Source of the DNA: Blastococcus sp. HT6-4
GTDB lineage: Bacteria > Actinomycetota > Actinomycetes > Mycobacteriales > Geodermatophilaceae
DNA: 64,000 bases
Assembly: GCF_039679125.1 (NCBI RefSeq)
Contig: NZ_CP155551.1
Span: forward strand, 1,550,001 to 1,614,000
Direction: 5' to 3'
Shown here: piece after piece, positions 1-11,765 of the stretch
Numbering within the stretch: the stretch's first letter is position 1
Layout: every line of letters begins with the position of its first letter
The notes under the pieces: generated by a model
Database searches by the model: none
The model's input: only the letters and a program-made list of their open reading frames with translations
What the model was told of the DNA's origin: nothing
Made by a program: the position numbers and the translations under genes

Positions 1-187
1 GCCGCTCGGCCCCGTCGGCGCGGATCTCGACCAGGGCCGTCGACTCGTCCTCGTGCTCGCGGCCGAGGTCGAGGTCGCTGATCCGGTAGTCGCCGCCGTA
101 CTCGAGGACGTCGTCGAGCACCCGGGCGAGGATGCCGGTGTCCATGAGGTGGCCGGTCACGGTCACGGTGGCGGTGTGCGTGCTCAC
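1..187 (-). CDS. TIGR00300-like (LOR/SDH N-terminal domain) protein, 5' part only
   Basis: The gene runs off the left edge; only the first 62 codons are present, starting at a GTG at 187. The visible N-terminus resembles the conserved start of the TIGR00300/LOR-SDH family: a GHLMDTGIL segment, then a VLDDVLEYGGDY segment and a DLDLGREHED stretch. Members in archaea and some bacteria are linked to ornithine/arginine metabolism, but the catalytic part lies outside the window, so function is not assigned. It is followed on the same strand by nothing visible here, and the SRPBCC gene ends 20 bp upstream of its start. Family assignment rests on recognition of about 60 residues. Confidence 0.6.
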   Translation of the reverse strand, partial: MSTHTATVTVTGHLMDTGILARVLDDVLEYGGDYRISDLDLGREHEDESTALVEIRADGAER

Positions 188-206
188 CGGCCGCACGCTA
201 GTGGAC

Positions 207-698
207 TCACCCGGCCTCGGCGGTCCGCTTGACGCCCTCGAGCCAGGCCAGGTGCTGGGCGCGCAGCCGCCGCTCGGTGAACAGCCAGGGCACGAAGGCG
301 CCGGCCAGCGACTCCGCCACCCGCAATCGCGTCCCGCCGCCCGGCAGTGGTTCCAGGACGTGCCGGTCGACGGCGTTCACCCACAGCGACCGGCCGGTCC
401 AGGTGAGCTCGTGCGGTGGCCGGACGACGGCGAGCACGGCACGGACGGGGAACCCGCGGATGCGGAAGGACAGCGGCTCGCCGGCGGCGAGCCGGGGGGG
501 GCGCACCGCGCCGAAGGCGGGGTCGAGTGCCGGGTACCCGGCCACGTCGGCGACGACGGCCCACACCTGCTCCACTCCGGCCCGGATGTCGATCTCGCTG
601 GCGGAGAAGATCTGCGCCTGCGTGTCGATCCGGCCCCGGGAGGCGTACTGCTCGTGCAGCGTGGCGAAGCCCGGGCCGGTGTAGAGGAGTCTCGCCAC
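207..698 (-). CDS. SRPBCC (START/Bet v1-like) family protein
   Basis: 163 residues from a GTG at 698, preceded by a GAGGG Shine-Dalgarno-like run; a longer frame to 782 would intrude into the upstream gene, so it is not used. The body has the pattern of polyketide-cyclase/dehydrase-type SRPBCC proteins: an early SASEIDI strand, a VEQVWAVVADVAGY helix, an ELTWTGRSL strand, and a long C-terminal helix ending ERRLRAQHLAWLEGVK. Such domains bind hydrophobic ligands in a deep cavity; the ligand here cannot be told. Its start lies 13 bp after the stop of the membrane protein upstream, so it is probably the last gene of a three-gene operon with that protein and the alpha/beta hydrolase. Confidence 0.75.
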   Translation of the reverse strand: MARLLYTGPGFATLHEQYASRGRIDTQAQIFSASEIDIRAGVEQVWAVVADVAGYPALDPAFGAVRPPRLAAGEPLSFRIRGFPVRAVLAVVRPPHELTWTGRSLWVNAVDRHVLEPLPGGGTRLRVAESLAGAFVPWLFTERRLRAQHLAWLEGVKRTAEAG

Positions 699-711
699 GG
701 CGTCCCGGCCC

Positions 712-1392
712 TCAGACGACCGCGCCGTCGTCGCCGTCGTCGGACCGGTCGCGCATCCGGGAGACGAGCATCGCGACGCCACCGGCGACGACCGCCCCGC
801 CGAGCACCAGGCCGGCGTCGGCCGAGAGCCGCAGCACCGAGGGCGCCCCGATCAGCAGGATGCCCGCGGCGACGAGCAGCAGCGCGTAGAGCACCGCGGG
901 CGCGGGCACCGGCAGCGGCGGTGGCGGGGGCGGCTCGTAGTGCTCGTCGGGCCGGTCGAGGACGGGCACCTCGTGGGCCACGGGCGGCGGCGCCTCCGAC
1001 GGCTGCTGGTCGACGGCGGCGCGACCGTGCTCGGCCTCGAACGCCGCGACGATGCGGCGCCACTCGGCGTCCTCGTCGACGTCGCGCCGGACCGCGGGGC
1101 GGGGCGGCCGCGGCCGGGCGGGGTGGTCGTCGGCGTGCTGGTCGACCAGCACCCGGGCCTCGGCGTGGCGCGTGCGGTCGACGAACAGGCGGTCCGACGG
1201 CGGGCTCGGCAGGAACACCGAGCGGGTGTAGGGAGCGACGTCCGCGGAGGGCTCCAGGTACGCGGCGATGCCCGCGGCCCCGAGCATGTCCAGCAGGTGC
1301 TCCCCGACCCGGGGGTCGACGTCGCGCACCGGGCTCCACAGCGTGGCGTCGAGGCCGTTGTCGCGGCGTCCGCGTCCGCGTCGCTCGGTCAT
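712..1392 (-). CDS. hypothetical membrane protein with two C-terminal transmembrane segments
   Basis: 226 residues from an ATG at 1392 that overlaps the upstream hydrolase stop as ATGA. The N-terminal half is soluble and includes a SPVRDVDPRVGEHLLDML stretch and a charged linker (EDAEWRRIVAAFEAE), followed by a proline run of six and then two adjacent hydrophobic segments (about residues 160-200) ending in a short acidic tail. This is the layout of small membrane proteins often labelled DUF308-like, but I do not recognise a specific family. Coupling to the hydrolase suggests co-translation; function unknown. Confidence 0.6.
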   Translation of the reverse strand: MTERRGRGRRDNGLDATLWSPVRDVDPRVGEHLLDMLGAAGIAAYLEPSADVAPYTRSVFLPSPPSDRLFVDRTRHAEARVLVDQHADDHPARPRPPRPAVRRDVDEDAEWRRIVAAFEAEHGRAAVDQQPSEAPPPVAHEVPVLDRPDEHYEPPPPPPLPVPAPAVLYALLLVAAGILLIGAPSVLRLSADAGLVLGGAVVAGGVAMLVSRMRDRSDDGDDGAVV

Positions 1393-2195
1393 CGGTGGTC
1401 GGCCGACGGGGCGGCGGGCACGCGCGCCCGGATCCACTCGACCGAGCGGTCGAAGATCAGCGGCGCGTCGTTGTCCAGGGTGGCCACGTGGTAGCTGTCC
1501 TCCAGGACGACCTCGGTGGTGTCCGTGCTGCCGACGCCGGCGAGCAGGATCCGGCTGTTGACCGGTTCGACGACGTGGTCCTCGCGGCTGGTGAAGACGA
1601 TCACGGGGGCGGTGACCCGGCCCAGCTCGGCGCGGGTGGCGCTCCAGAGGCCGCGCAGCTGCAGCATCGCCCGCGTGGGCAGCCGGGGATAGGCCAGCTC
1701 GGAGACGCCCGGCTTCTTGATGTCACTGGCGATCGGGGCCCAGCTGGCGGTGAGCCGGGCGAGCAGGGGCAGCACCTTCGCGTCCAGCCGCTGGGTCAGC
1801 AGGGCCGGGTTCACCAGCAGCAGGCCGGCGACGTCGTCCCGGCGGACCTGCGCCAGCCGGGTGGCCAGCGTGCCGCCCATCGACAACCCGGCCACGAACA
1901 CGCGGTCGCAGGTCGCGGCGAGCCGGTCGAAGGCCTCCTCGACCGTCGCCGTCCACTGGTCGTGGGTGCTCGCGTTGCAGTCCTGCCAGCGGGTGCCGTG
2001 GCCGGGCAGCAGCGGGCACCGGACGGCGAAGCCCTCGGCGGCCAGGCGCTCGCCCCAGGGCCGCATGCTCATCGGCGTCCCGGTGAAGCCGTGCACCAGC
2101 AGCACGCCGGTGCGGCCGTCGGGGCCGTCGCCGCCGGGGAGGTCGAACGGCTCGGCGCCGGGCATGACCTCGGGTGCGGGGGTCGGTCCGGGCAC
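1389..2195 (-). CDS. alpha/beta hydrolase, carboxylesterase/monoacylglycerol-lipase type
   Basis: 268 residues from a GTG at 2195 with a clear GAAGGAG ribosome site four bases upstream; an in-frame upstream extension has no such signal. Fold hallmarks in order: VLLVHGFTGTP (oxyanion loop), a GHGTRWQD segment, the nucleophile elbow GLSMGG, then an acid loop in FTSREDHVVEPVNS and the catalytic histidine in EDSYHVATLDND. This is the pattern of the thermostable carboxylesterase/monoglyceride lipase (Est30-like) family, which act on short to medium acyl esters. It sits head-to-head with the acyltransferase across a roughly 110-bp gap, which would fit a shared lipid-related promoter region. Confidence 0.85.
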   Translation of the reverse strand: MPGPTPAPEVMPGAEPFDLPGGDGPDGRTGVLLVHGFTGTPMSMRPWGERLAAEGFAVRCPLLPGHGTRWQDCNASTHDQWTATVEEAFDRLAATCDRVFVAGLSMGGTLATRLAQVRRDDVAGLLLVNPALLTQRLDAKVLPLLARLTASWAPIASDIKKPGVSELAYPRLPTRAMLQLRGLWSATRAELGRVTAPVIVFTSREDHVVEPVNSRILLAGVGSTDTTEVVLEDSYHVATLDNDAPLIFDRSVEWIRARVPAAPSADHR

Positions 2196-2309
2196 GGTGC
2201 TCCTTCGTCGCCGCCGGCGGACGGCCGGTGTCGGGTACCTCACGGGAGGGGCCCCGATTGTGATTCGGGACCCAGGCTCCCTAGTCTGGCAGTCCCCGAG
2301 GGAGGCGTG

Positions 2310-3068
2310 TTGTTCTACTGGTTCCTCAAGTTCGTCGCGATCGGCCCGGCGGCGAGGGTGATCTTCCGCCCGAAGGCCGAGGGCACCGAGCACGTGCCCT
2401 CGACGGGCGCGGCGATCCTGGCGAGCAACCACCTGTCCGCGTCCGACTGGGTCTTCATGCCGATGCAGCTCAAGCGGCGGGTGACGTTCCTGGCCAAGGC
2501 CGAGTACTTCACCGGCACAGGGGTCAAGGGCTTCCTCCAGCGGGCGTTCTTCACCGGGGCGGGCCAGGTGCCCATCGACCGGTCCAGCGCCTCGGCCGCC
2601 GAGAACGCCATCCAGACCGGCATCCGCATCCTGCGCGAGGGCAAGCTGCTCGGCATCTACCCGGAGGGCACCCGCTCGCCGGACGGGCGGCTGTACCGCG
2701 GCAAGACCGGGGTCGCGCGCATGACGCTGGAGACCGGTGTCCCGGTCATCCCCGTCGCGATGATCTACAGCCGGCGCCGGCTGCCGTTCGGCAAGGAGCT
2801 GACCCAGGTGCGGCTGCGCTTCGGCGCGCCCCTCGACTTCTCCCGCTACGAGGGGCTCGCGGGCGACCGCTTCGTCGAGCGCTCGGTCACCGACGAGATC
2901 ATGTACGAGATCATGACGCTCTCGGGCCAGGAGTATGTCGACGTCTACGGCGCGACGGTGAAGAAGTCGATGGACGCCACGGGCGCCAGCGCGAACGACG
3001 TCGTCGCCACCCTGCAGCCGCCGGCCACCGAGGCCGCCGACCGCGCGCCCACGACGCTCGCCGGCTAG
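2310..3068 (+). CDS. 1-acyl-sn-glycerol-3-phosphate acyltransferase family protein (Rv2182c-like)
   Basis: About 252 residues. The chosen TTG at 2310 sits four bases after a GGAGG; the GTG at 2307 is one codon earlier but too close to that site. Acyltransferase blocks are complete: block I NHLSASDW (HX4D catalytic pair), block II GQVPIDR, block III YPEGTRSPDG, and block IV GVPVIPVAMI. These membrane-associated enzymes add the second acyl chain to lysophosphatidate. The C-terminal 40 residues are low-complexity. In M. tuberculosis the homologue lies just beyond the RNase AS and DAHP synthase genes, matching the order here. Confidence 0.9.
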   Translation: MFYWFLKFVAIGPAARVIFRPKAEGTEHVPSTGAAILASNHLSASDWVFMPMQLKRRVTFLAKAEYFTGTGVKGFLQRAFFTGAGQVPIDRSSASAAENAIQTGIRILREGKLLGIYPEGTRSPDGRLYRGKTGVARMTLETGVPVIPVAMIYSRRRLPFGKELTQVRLRFGAPLDFSRYEGLAGDRFVERSVTDEIMYEIMTLSGQEYVDVYGATVKKSMDATGASANDVVATLQPPATEAADRAPTTLAG

Positions 3069-3148
3069 CGGGACACGAGCCGGGGCCGCCCACCCGGCTG
3101 CCCCGCGTTCCGCTGTCGGGTCGGGGCCGGGTGTCCCATGATCGGGAC

Positions 3149-3598
3149 GTGACCACTGGCATCGAGCTCGTCCGTCCGGCGGGCCTGAGCGGCACCGTGC
3201 CCTACGCCTACGCGGCGGTGACCGATCCCGGGCGCATGGTCTTCACCGCCGGCGCCTGCCCGCTGGACGCCGACGGGAACACCGTCGCCGTCGGCGACGT
3301 GGCCGGGCAGGCGCGGCAGGCCGTGGGCAACCTGGTGGCCGCCCTCGAGGCGGCCGGTGCGGGGCCGGCCGACGTCCTCAAGACCACCGTCTTCGTGGTC
3401 ACCCGCGACCGGGCGGACCTGGTGGCGGCGTGGGACGTCGTGCGTGCCGCGTTCGGCGAGCACGACGCCCCGAGCACGCTGGTGGGGGCCACCGTCCTCG
3501 GCCACCCCGACCAGCTGGTGGAGGTCGAGGCGGTCGCCGTGCGGGACAGCTGGCAGGAGCCGGGGCCGCCGCACGACGCCTCTACCGTTGACGCGTGA
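3149..3598 (+). CDS. RidA/YjgF family protein (reactive enamine/imine deaminase family)
   Basis: 149 residues from a GTG at 3149; a GTG six codons earlier is possible. The fold markers of RidA are visible: VPYAYAAVTDPGRMVFTAG near the N-terminus, QARQAVGNLVAALEAAGAGPADVLKTTVFV in the centre, and a PSTLVGATVLGHPDQLVEVEAVAV strand at the end. The usual active-site arginine before EVEA is not seen: the segment reads LGHPDQLVEVEA, so canonical deaminase activity is uncertain and it may belong to a divergent RidA subgroup. A CATGAT hexamer six bases before the start with no ribosome site suggests a leaderless message. The stop overlaps the RNase AS start as GTGA. Confidence 0.85.
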   Translation: MTTGIELVRPAGLSGTVPYAYAAVTDPGRMVFTAGACPLDADGNTVAVGDVAGQARQAVGNLVAALEAAGAGPADVLKTTVFVVTRDRADLVAAWDVVRAAFGEHDAPSTLVGATVLGHPDQLVEVEAVAVRDSWQEPGPPHDASTVDA

Positions 3599-4089
3599 CC
3601 GTGCGGCGCTACTTCTACGACACCGAGTTCATCGAGGACGGCACCACCATCGACCTGGTCTCCATCGGCGTCGTCGACGAGACCGGCCGGGAGTTCTACG
3701 CCGTCAGCACGGAGTTCGACCCGGACAAGGCGATCCCGTGGGTGCGGCGGAACGTGCTCGACCAGCTGCCGCCGCCCGCGGACCGGGCGTGGCGCAGCCG
3801 GGAGCGGATCCGGGAGGACCTGCTGTCCTTCCTCACCGCACCGGGTGAGGAGATCGAGCTGTGGGCCTGGTTCGCCGCCTACGACCACGTGGCGCTCGCC
3901 CAGCTGTGGGGCGCGATGCCCGCGCTGCCCCGGCCGATCCCGCGGTTCACCCGCGAACTGCGCCAGCGGTGGGACGACCGCGGGCAGCCGCCGCTGCCGC
4001 CGAAGCCCGCCGGCACCCACGACGCCCTGGTCGACGCCCGCTACAACCTCGAGCGCTGGAACGCCATGGAGGCGGCGGCCCGGCACTGA
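3595..4089 (+). CDS. 3'-5' exoribonuclease, RNase AS (Rv2179c family)
   Basis: 164 residues. DEDDh exonuclease residues are visible: D9 and E11 in YDTEF, an Asp in the AAYDHVAL motif, and the His and Asp of GTHDALVDARYN. RNase AS of M. tuberculosis is a homodimeric exoribonuclease that prefers adenylate-containing RNA and also affects the cell envelope. Length matches the family. It starts at a GTG overlapping the RidA stop; a TACCGT box ending six bases before the start hints at an additional leaderless promoter inside ridA. Downstream lies an 18-bp hairpin shared with the convergent chemoreceptor gene. Confidence 0.9.
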   Translation: MTVRRYFYDTEFIEDGTTIDLVSIGVVDETGREFYAVSTEFDPDKAIPWVRRNVLDQLPPPADRAWRSRERIREDLLSFLTAPGEEIELWAWFAAYDHVALAQLWGAMPALPRPIPRFTRELRQRWDDRGQPPLPPKPAGTHDALVDARYNLERWNAMEAAARH

Positions 4090-4109
4090 TCGCCCGGGCG
4101 GCACGTGAC

Positions 4110-4158
4110 CGTGCGCCGATCGTGGTGATGGCGCGGACACCACCACGATCAGCGCACG
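4110..4158. terminator. 18-bp-stem hairpin, bidirectional terminator between RNase AS and the chemoreceptor
   Basis: Arms 4110-4127 and 4141-4158 are complementary except for one mismatch (4117 against 4151), with a 13-base loop. It lies 20 bp after the RNase AS stop and 22 bp beyond the convergent chemoreceptor stop, so it can end both transcripts. There is no T-run, as is normal in high-GC actinobacteria. Confidence 0.75.
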
Positions 4159-4179
4159 ACGGCGGCGGCCCGGGTGCGG

Positions 4180-6330
4180 CTAGACGGTGAAGACCGCCAG
4201 CAGCCGGTTGAGCTCGCGGGACAGGCCGTCGAGCTCCTGCGCCGCCGACCGCGCCCGCTCGACGTCGTCGGCGCTGTCGTCGGCGTCCCGGCTGACCGTG
4301 GTGAGCGTCGTGGTCACCGTCCCGGCGCCGTCGGCCGCGGCGGCGACGCTGCGGGTGAGCTCGCGGGTGGTGGCCGTCTGCTCCTCGACGGCGCTGGCGA
4401 TCGTCGTCTGGTGGTCGTTGATCGAGCGGACCACCTCGGCGATGCGGGCGATGGAGCGCACCGCTGCCGTGGTCTCGGTCTGGATGCCCTGCACCCGCTG
4501 GCCGATCTCCTCGCTGGCCTTGGCCGCCTCCTGCGCGAGCTCCTTGACCTCGTTGGCGACGACGGCGAAGCCCTTGCCCGCGTCGCCGGCGCGCGCCGCC
4601 TCGATCGTGGCGTTGAGCGCGAGCAGGTTCGTCTGCTCCGCCACTCCCGAGATGACCTTGACCACGTCGCCGATCTCGGCCGAGCTGGCGCCGAGCGCGG
4701 CGATGGTCGACTCGGTCTCCTCGGCGAGCGCGGCGGCCTGCCGGCCCACGTCCGCGGCCTCGGCGGCGCTGCGGGCGATCTCGGTGATGGAGGCCCCCAT
4801 CTCCTCCGCGCCCGCCGCGGCCGAGGACACGCTGCCGCTGATCTCCGCAGCGACGCCGTGCGCGCCCTGCGCCTGGCTCCGGCTGCGCGACGCCCGCGTG
4901 GCCAGGCCGTCGGCGACGGTGGAGACCCCGGCCGCGGAGGCGGCGACCTCCTGCGCGCACCGGTGGATGTCGCGGACCGTGCAGGCGACCTTGTCGACGA
5001 AGCGGTTGAACGCGCCCGACAGCTGCCCGACCTCGTCCCCGCGCGAGTCGTCCATGCGCTGGGTCAGGTCGCCCTCGCCGTCGGCGATCTCGGCCATGCG
5101 GTCGCGCAGGTGCACGAGCGGCTGGGTGAGCCGGCGCCCGACCCACAGCGCGATCAGCCCACCGATCACGGCGATGACCACGCCGGCGACCACCAATGCC
5201 CACACCATGGCCGCGCGGCCCTCGTCGAGCGCGTCCTTCGCCGCGGTGAAGTCGGCGTCGCGGGCCACGGTGGCGATCACCCAGTCCCAGGGGGCGTAGT
5301 AGGAGACGCGCACCGTCGTCGGACCCGCCTCGGGGTCGACGTAGCGGACGGTCGCCTGCTCGCCGTCCTGCAGCTGGACCGCGGCGTCGACGATCTGCTG
5401 CACGTACGGTGCGCCGTCGGCGTCCGCGGCCGTCAGGAGCTGCTCGCCGTCCCGGATCCCGTCAGGGCTGATCAGGACGGTGCCGGCGCGCTCACCGGTT
5501 CCGCCGTAGACCTCGATGTGGCCGTGCTCGCCGATGGTCGTGGCCTGCAGACCCTCGCGCAGCGCCGGCAGGTTCTCCTGCTTCACGCCGACGTAGAGCA
5601 CGCCGGTCACCTCGCCGCCGGAGCCGAAGAGCGGGGCGTAGGCCGACACCAGCCAGGAGTCGACGACGAACGCGTTGCCCCGGTAGGTCTGCCCGCTGCC
5701 GACCACGGAGGCGACCGGGTTGGGCTTGCCGTCGGGGTTGGTGGCGGGGATGTAGGTCCCGATGGCCCGGGCGCCCGAGGCGGCCTGGACGTTGGTCGCC
5801 ACGCGGAGGTAGTCGCCGGCGGGCGTCTTCTGGAAGATCGTCACCGTCGCCCCGACCATCGACTTGATCGTGTCGACCACGGGGGTGGGGACGGCGGCGT
5901 CGCTGTTCTTGCCCAGCCACTCGCCGCCCACCAGGACGCGCGGCAGCTGGAGCGGGGTGACCTCGCCGGTCAGCTGGTTCTTGGCGTCCCACGCGACGGG
6001 TCGCGAGCCGGAGTCGTCGATCGAGAACCCGCCGGACTGCTCCAGCACGTACTGCGCGGTCGCCAGGTCGGAGTCGACCTTCGCCGCCGTCGAGGCGCCC
6101 TGGGTGGAGACGACGTCGTACGCGCCACGGGCCGCCCGGCTGATGTCCTCGGCGACCAGGGCGTCCATGTCCCGTGCCGCGTCGTCGGCGAAGCCGCTGC
6201 TCTGCCAGGCGCTCACACCGCCCATCGCCACCCCGGTCACGGCGACACTGGTCACCGCCAGCGCCACCACCTTGGCGCGGATGCCCCACGAGGAGGGGGT
6301 CGCCCGGGCGGGCAGGGTCGTCCAGCGCAT
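4180..6330 (-). CDS. methyl-accepting chemotaxis protein with periplasmic Cache domain
   Basis: 716 residues. Order: N-terminal transmembrane helix (about 19-42), an extracellular sensor of roughly 330 residues resembling the Cache3-Cache2 type (segments such as YAPLFGSGGEVTGVLYVGVK and VSYYAPWDWVIATV), a second transmembrane helix (about 374-397), HAMP (RRLTQPLVHLRDRMAEIADG), then a long coiled-coil signalling domain. The hairpin tip is intact: VISGVAEQTNLLALNATIEAARAG. Cache chemoreceptors bind small metabolites outside the cell and control a CheA kinase; no che or flagellar gene is in the window. The C-terminus lacks a recognisable NWETF-type methyltransferase tether. Confidence 0.93.
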   Translation of the reverse strand: MRWTTLPARATPSSWGIRAKVVALAVTSVAVTGVAMGGVSAWQSSGFADDAARDMDALVAEDISRAARGAYDVVSTQGASTAAKVDSDLATAQYVLEQSGGFSIDDSGSRPVAWDAKNQLTGEVTPLQLPRVLVGGEWLGKNSDAAVPTPVVDTIKSMVGATVTIFQKTPAGDYLRVATNVQAASGARAIGTYIPATNPDGKPNPVASVVGSGQTYRGNAFVVDSWLVSAYAPLFGSGGEVTGVLYVGVKQENLPALREGLQATTIGEHGHIEVYGGTGERAGTVLISPDGIRDGEQLLTAADADGAPYVQQIVDAAVQLQDGEQATVRYVDPEAGPTTVRVSYYAPWDWVIATVARDADFTAAKDALDEGRAAMVWALVVAGVVIAVIGGLIALWVGRRLTQPLVHLRDRMAEIADGEGDLTQRMDDSRGDEVGQLSGAFNRFVDKVACTVRDIHRCAQEVAASAAGVSTVADGLATRASRSRSQAQGAHGVAAEISGSVSSAAAGAEEMGASITEIARSAAEAADVGRQAAALAEETESTIAALGASSAEIGDVVKVISGVAEQTNLLALNATIEAARAGDAGKGFAVVANEVKELAQEAAKASEEIGQRVQGIQTETTAAVRSIARIAEVVRSINDHQTTIASAVEEQTATTRELTRSVAAAADGAGTVTTTLTTVSRDADDSADDVERARSAAQELDGLSRELNRLLAVFTV

Positions 6331-6340
6331 GGTCGGCCTT

Positions 6341-6375
6341 CCGGATCGCCAGCGGCCCGGCGCCGCTGCTTCCGG
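6341..6375 (-). promoter_or_regulatory. hairpin in the chemoreceptor 5' leader
   Basis: On the minus strand a CAGCGGC-GCCGG-GCCGCTG stem-loop (6350-6368) lies inside an outer CCGGA/TCCGG pair, ending about ten bases before the ATG. Just upstream the leader reads GCCGAGATAGCC, which resembles a motility-sigma -10 (GCCGATAA) with one inserted base; no matching -35 is seen. The hairpin could occlude or space the ribosome site. Function not established. Confidence 0.35.
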
Positions 6376-6435
6376 CTATCTCGGCAGCTCAGGGACGATC
6401 CGGTACCCGGGCGTCCAATCGAGACCGAGGCGTGA

Positions 6436-7350
6436 CTACCGCAGTGCCGACCAGTCCCCGGGGTGGGCGCGCAGGTGCTCGGCGAGTGTCCGGGCGGGGT
6501 GGCCGGTCAGCGCCGGGACGACGTCGCTGACCGTGGCCAGCTCGCCGGCGGCGATGGCCAGGTAGCTGGAGACCCAGCCCGCGATCTCCCAGTCCGGCGC
6601 GCCGGTGGGCCGGCGCGTGGCCCACGCCTCCTCGACGGTCTGCTCGCGGTACTCGGCGCGCCGACCGGTCACCTCGGTCAGCACCGCGGCGGCCTCGGCG
6701 AGGCTCAGGGCCTCGGGTCCGGTCACGTCGAGGACGGCGCCGTCGAGCGCGGGGGAGTCGTCGAGCAGCACCGCCGCGGCGACGTCGGCGAGGTCGTCCC
6801 GGGAGACGAAGCCGACCCGGCCGTTCCCCGCGGGCGCGGCGATCACCGCCGTCCCGTCGTCCTCGACGGTGGCGAAGAACGCCACGAAGTCCGCGTACAT
6901 GCCGTGCCTCAGGACCGTGTGGCGCAGGCCGGTGGCGGCGATGGCGGCCTCCGTCGCCGCGTGCTGGCGGGCGAGGGTGAAGACGGCGCCGGGCGCGGCC
7001 CCCACGAACGAGGTGTAGACGATCCGGCGCACCCCCGCGGCCGCGGCGGCGTCGACGGCGGTGAGGTGCTCGCGCAGCCGGTCCTCGGACTCCGCGGCCG
7101 AGACCAGGTAGAGGGTGTCGGTGCCGGTGAGCGCGGCGGTCAGTCCCGGTCCGTCGGCGTAGCCGCCAGGATTCGCCACGATCTCGGCCCCGGCGGGCCG
7201 CGGGGCCCGGCCCGGATCGCGGACGACCAACCGCAACGGCACCCCGGCGGCGGCGAGGCGGGCCACGACGCGCCCGCCGAGCGCCCCCGTCGCTCCGGTG
7301 ACGGCGACGGGACGCGAACCCGCCGATGAGGGCGTGACCTGCGGCATCAT
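6436..7350 (-). CDS. NmrA-like NAD(P)-binding SDR family oxidoreductase
   Basis: 304 residues, atypical short-chain dehydrogenase. The N-terminus has the glycine motif VTGATGALGGRVV (residues about 17-29) followed by an Arg-rich LRLVVRDPGRAPRP strand typical of NADP preference. It lacks the YxxxK pair and instead shows the NmrA-type TSFVGAAPGAVFTLARQHAATE and LRHGMYADF segments, as in quinone oxidoreductase 2/azoreductase-like proteins. Substrate unknown. Two adjacent ATG codons (7350, 7347) are possible starts. It is divergent from pfkA with a 47-bp gap. Confidence 0.85.
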   Translation of the reverse strand: MMPQVTPSSAGSRPVAVTGATGALGGRVVARLAAAGVPLRLVVRDPGRAPRPAGAEIVANPGGYADGPGLTAALTGTDTLYLVSAAESEDRLREHLTAVDAAAAAGVRRIVYTSFVGAAPGAVFTLARQHAATEAAIAATGLRHTVLRHGMYADFVAFFATVEDDGTAVIAAPAGNGRVGFVSRDDLADVAAAVLLDDSPALDGAVLDVTGPEALSLAEAAAVLTEVTGRRAEYREQTVEEAWATRRPTGAPDWEIAGWVSSYLAIAAGELATVSDVVPALTGHPARTLAEHLRAHPGDWSALR

Positions 7351-7397
7351 GTCGCCGACAACCCGGCAGCAGGCCCCGCCCTTCCCGGAGGACCCCC

Positions 7398-10850
<3,453 letters not shown>

Positions 10851-10861
10851 GCGGGGCGCGG

Positions 10862-10927
10862 GTGATCACCCCGCACCGGTGGCTGCCCGGAGAGCCCGGT
10901 GGGCAGCCGTGGGCGCGTGGTGATCAC
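10862..10927. repeat. 66-bp imperfect palindrome, copy 1
   Basis: Begins GTGATCAC and ends with its inverse; most positions of the two halves can pair. It is about 80 percent identical by eye to the 66-bp element at 11766-11831, with identical length. Arm changes are compensatory at position 8: GATCACC pairs with GGTGATC here, GATCAGC with GCTGATC in the other copy. It contains the stop codon of the DUF559 gene and follows the ltaE stop by 11 bp, so it can serve as terminator for both. Confidence 0.75.
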
Positions 10928-11712
10928 CCGGCCAGCGCCGCGGCGACGCGGGCGACCAGGGCCACGGGGTCGCGCAGATCGGCCGCCGTCACGAAGAGGA
11001 CCCGCCAGCCCGCCGCGAGCAGCCGGTTGAGCCGCTGCCGGTCCCGCGCGAACTGGGCCCGGTCCCCGTGCCAGACGCCGTCGTACTCGATCGCCAGGCG
11101 GTGCTCCGGGTAGGCGAAGTCCAGCCGGGCGACGAACGTCCGCTCGTGCCGGACCTCGTACTGCGCCACCGGCGCCGGCAGCCCCGCGCGGTGCAGCAGC
11201 AGCCGCAGCCGGGTCTCCTGCGGCGACTCCGCGAGCCCGTCGGCCAGCGCGGCGACCTCCCTGGCCTGGCGGCTCCCGCGGCACCGCGGCTGCCGCAGCG
11301 CCGCCGCCCGGACGTCGTCGAGGAGCGCGACGCGGCTGTGCACCAGGCGGTCGAGCAGCACCACGGCCTCGTCGACCGGCGGACGACGGATGAGGTCCAG
11401 CGCGGTCCGCGTGCGACCGGTGAGCACCAGGGCCCCGTCACCGACCAGGTCACCCGTCGTCGTGGCCGTCCGCACCGTGACACCGACCCCGCCACCCAGC
11501 GCCGCCTGCCGGGGTGCCGTCAGCAGGACCGCCCGGGCGGCGAGCTCGTCGGTCACCGGGAGCGCCGCGTCGCAGTAGACGTCCTGTCGCAGTCGCAGTC
11601 GCAGTCGCCGCCGGCGGCGGCAGCGCAGCTGCGCGCGAGTCAGGGTGCCGCGGCGGAGGGCGTCGGTGCCCCGGAAGACGGTGCCGGGAGGGGCGGGATC
11701 GGGGGAGTGCAC
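10924..11712 (-). CDS. DUF559 (VSR-like endonuclease fold) domain protein
   Basis: 262 residues. The C-terminal half (about 150-262) has the PD-(D/E)XK-like DUF559 pattern: ESPQETRLRLLLHRAGLPAPVAQ, RLDFAYPEHRLAIEYDGVWHG, RDRQRLNRLLAAGWRVLFVTAADL. The N-terminal half resembles the winged, AbiEi-like region usual in these actinobacterial proteins but looks shortened, with no clear HTAAWLHG-type segment. It has an Arg/Leu run (RLRLRLR) encoded by a GTCGCA microsatellite at about 11584-11608. These genes are scattered in actinobacterial genomes; role unknown. It is the only gene between the two 66-bp palindromes and interrupts otherwise metabolic neighbours. Confidence 0.75.
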   Translation of the reverse strand: MHSPDPAPPGTVFRGTDALRRGTLTRAQLRCRRRRRLRLRLRQDVYCDAALPVTDELAARAVLLTAPRQAALGGGVGVTVRTATTTGDLVGDGALVLTGRTRTALDLIRRPPVDEAVVLLDRLVHSRVALLDDVRAAALRQPRCRGSRQAREVAALADGLAESPQETRLRLLLHRAGLPAPVAQYEVRHERTFVARLDFAYPEHRLAIEYDGVWHGDRAQFARDRQRLNRLLAAGWRVLFVTAADLRDPVALVARVAAALAG

Positions 11713-11765
11713 GGCAGGGCAGCCTGCCCGCTCCCGGCGATGCGCCCCGCTCGCTGTCCACAGGT

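Noticed and set aside
132..3068. 978-codon open frame on the plus strand
   Set aside because: Only its last 252 codons are real (acyltransferase); the rest is antisense to three minus-strand genes with clear families.
6331..6435. Cyclic di-GMP riboswitch in the chemoreceptor leader
   Set aside because: Hairpin present but the conserved GEMM junction sequences are absent.
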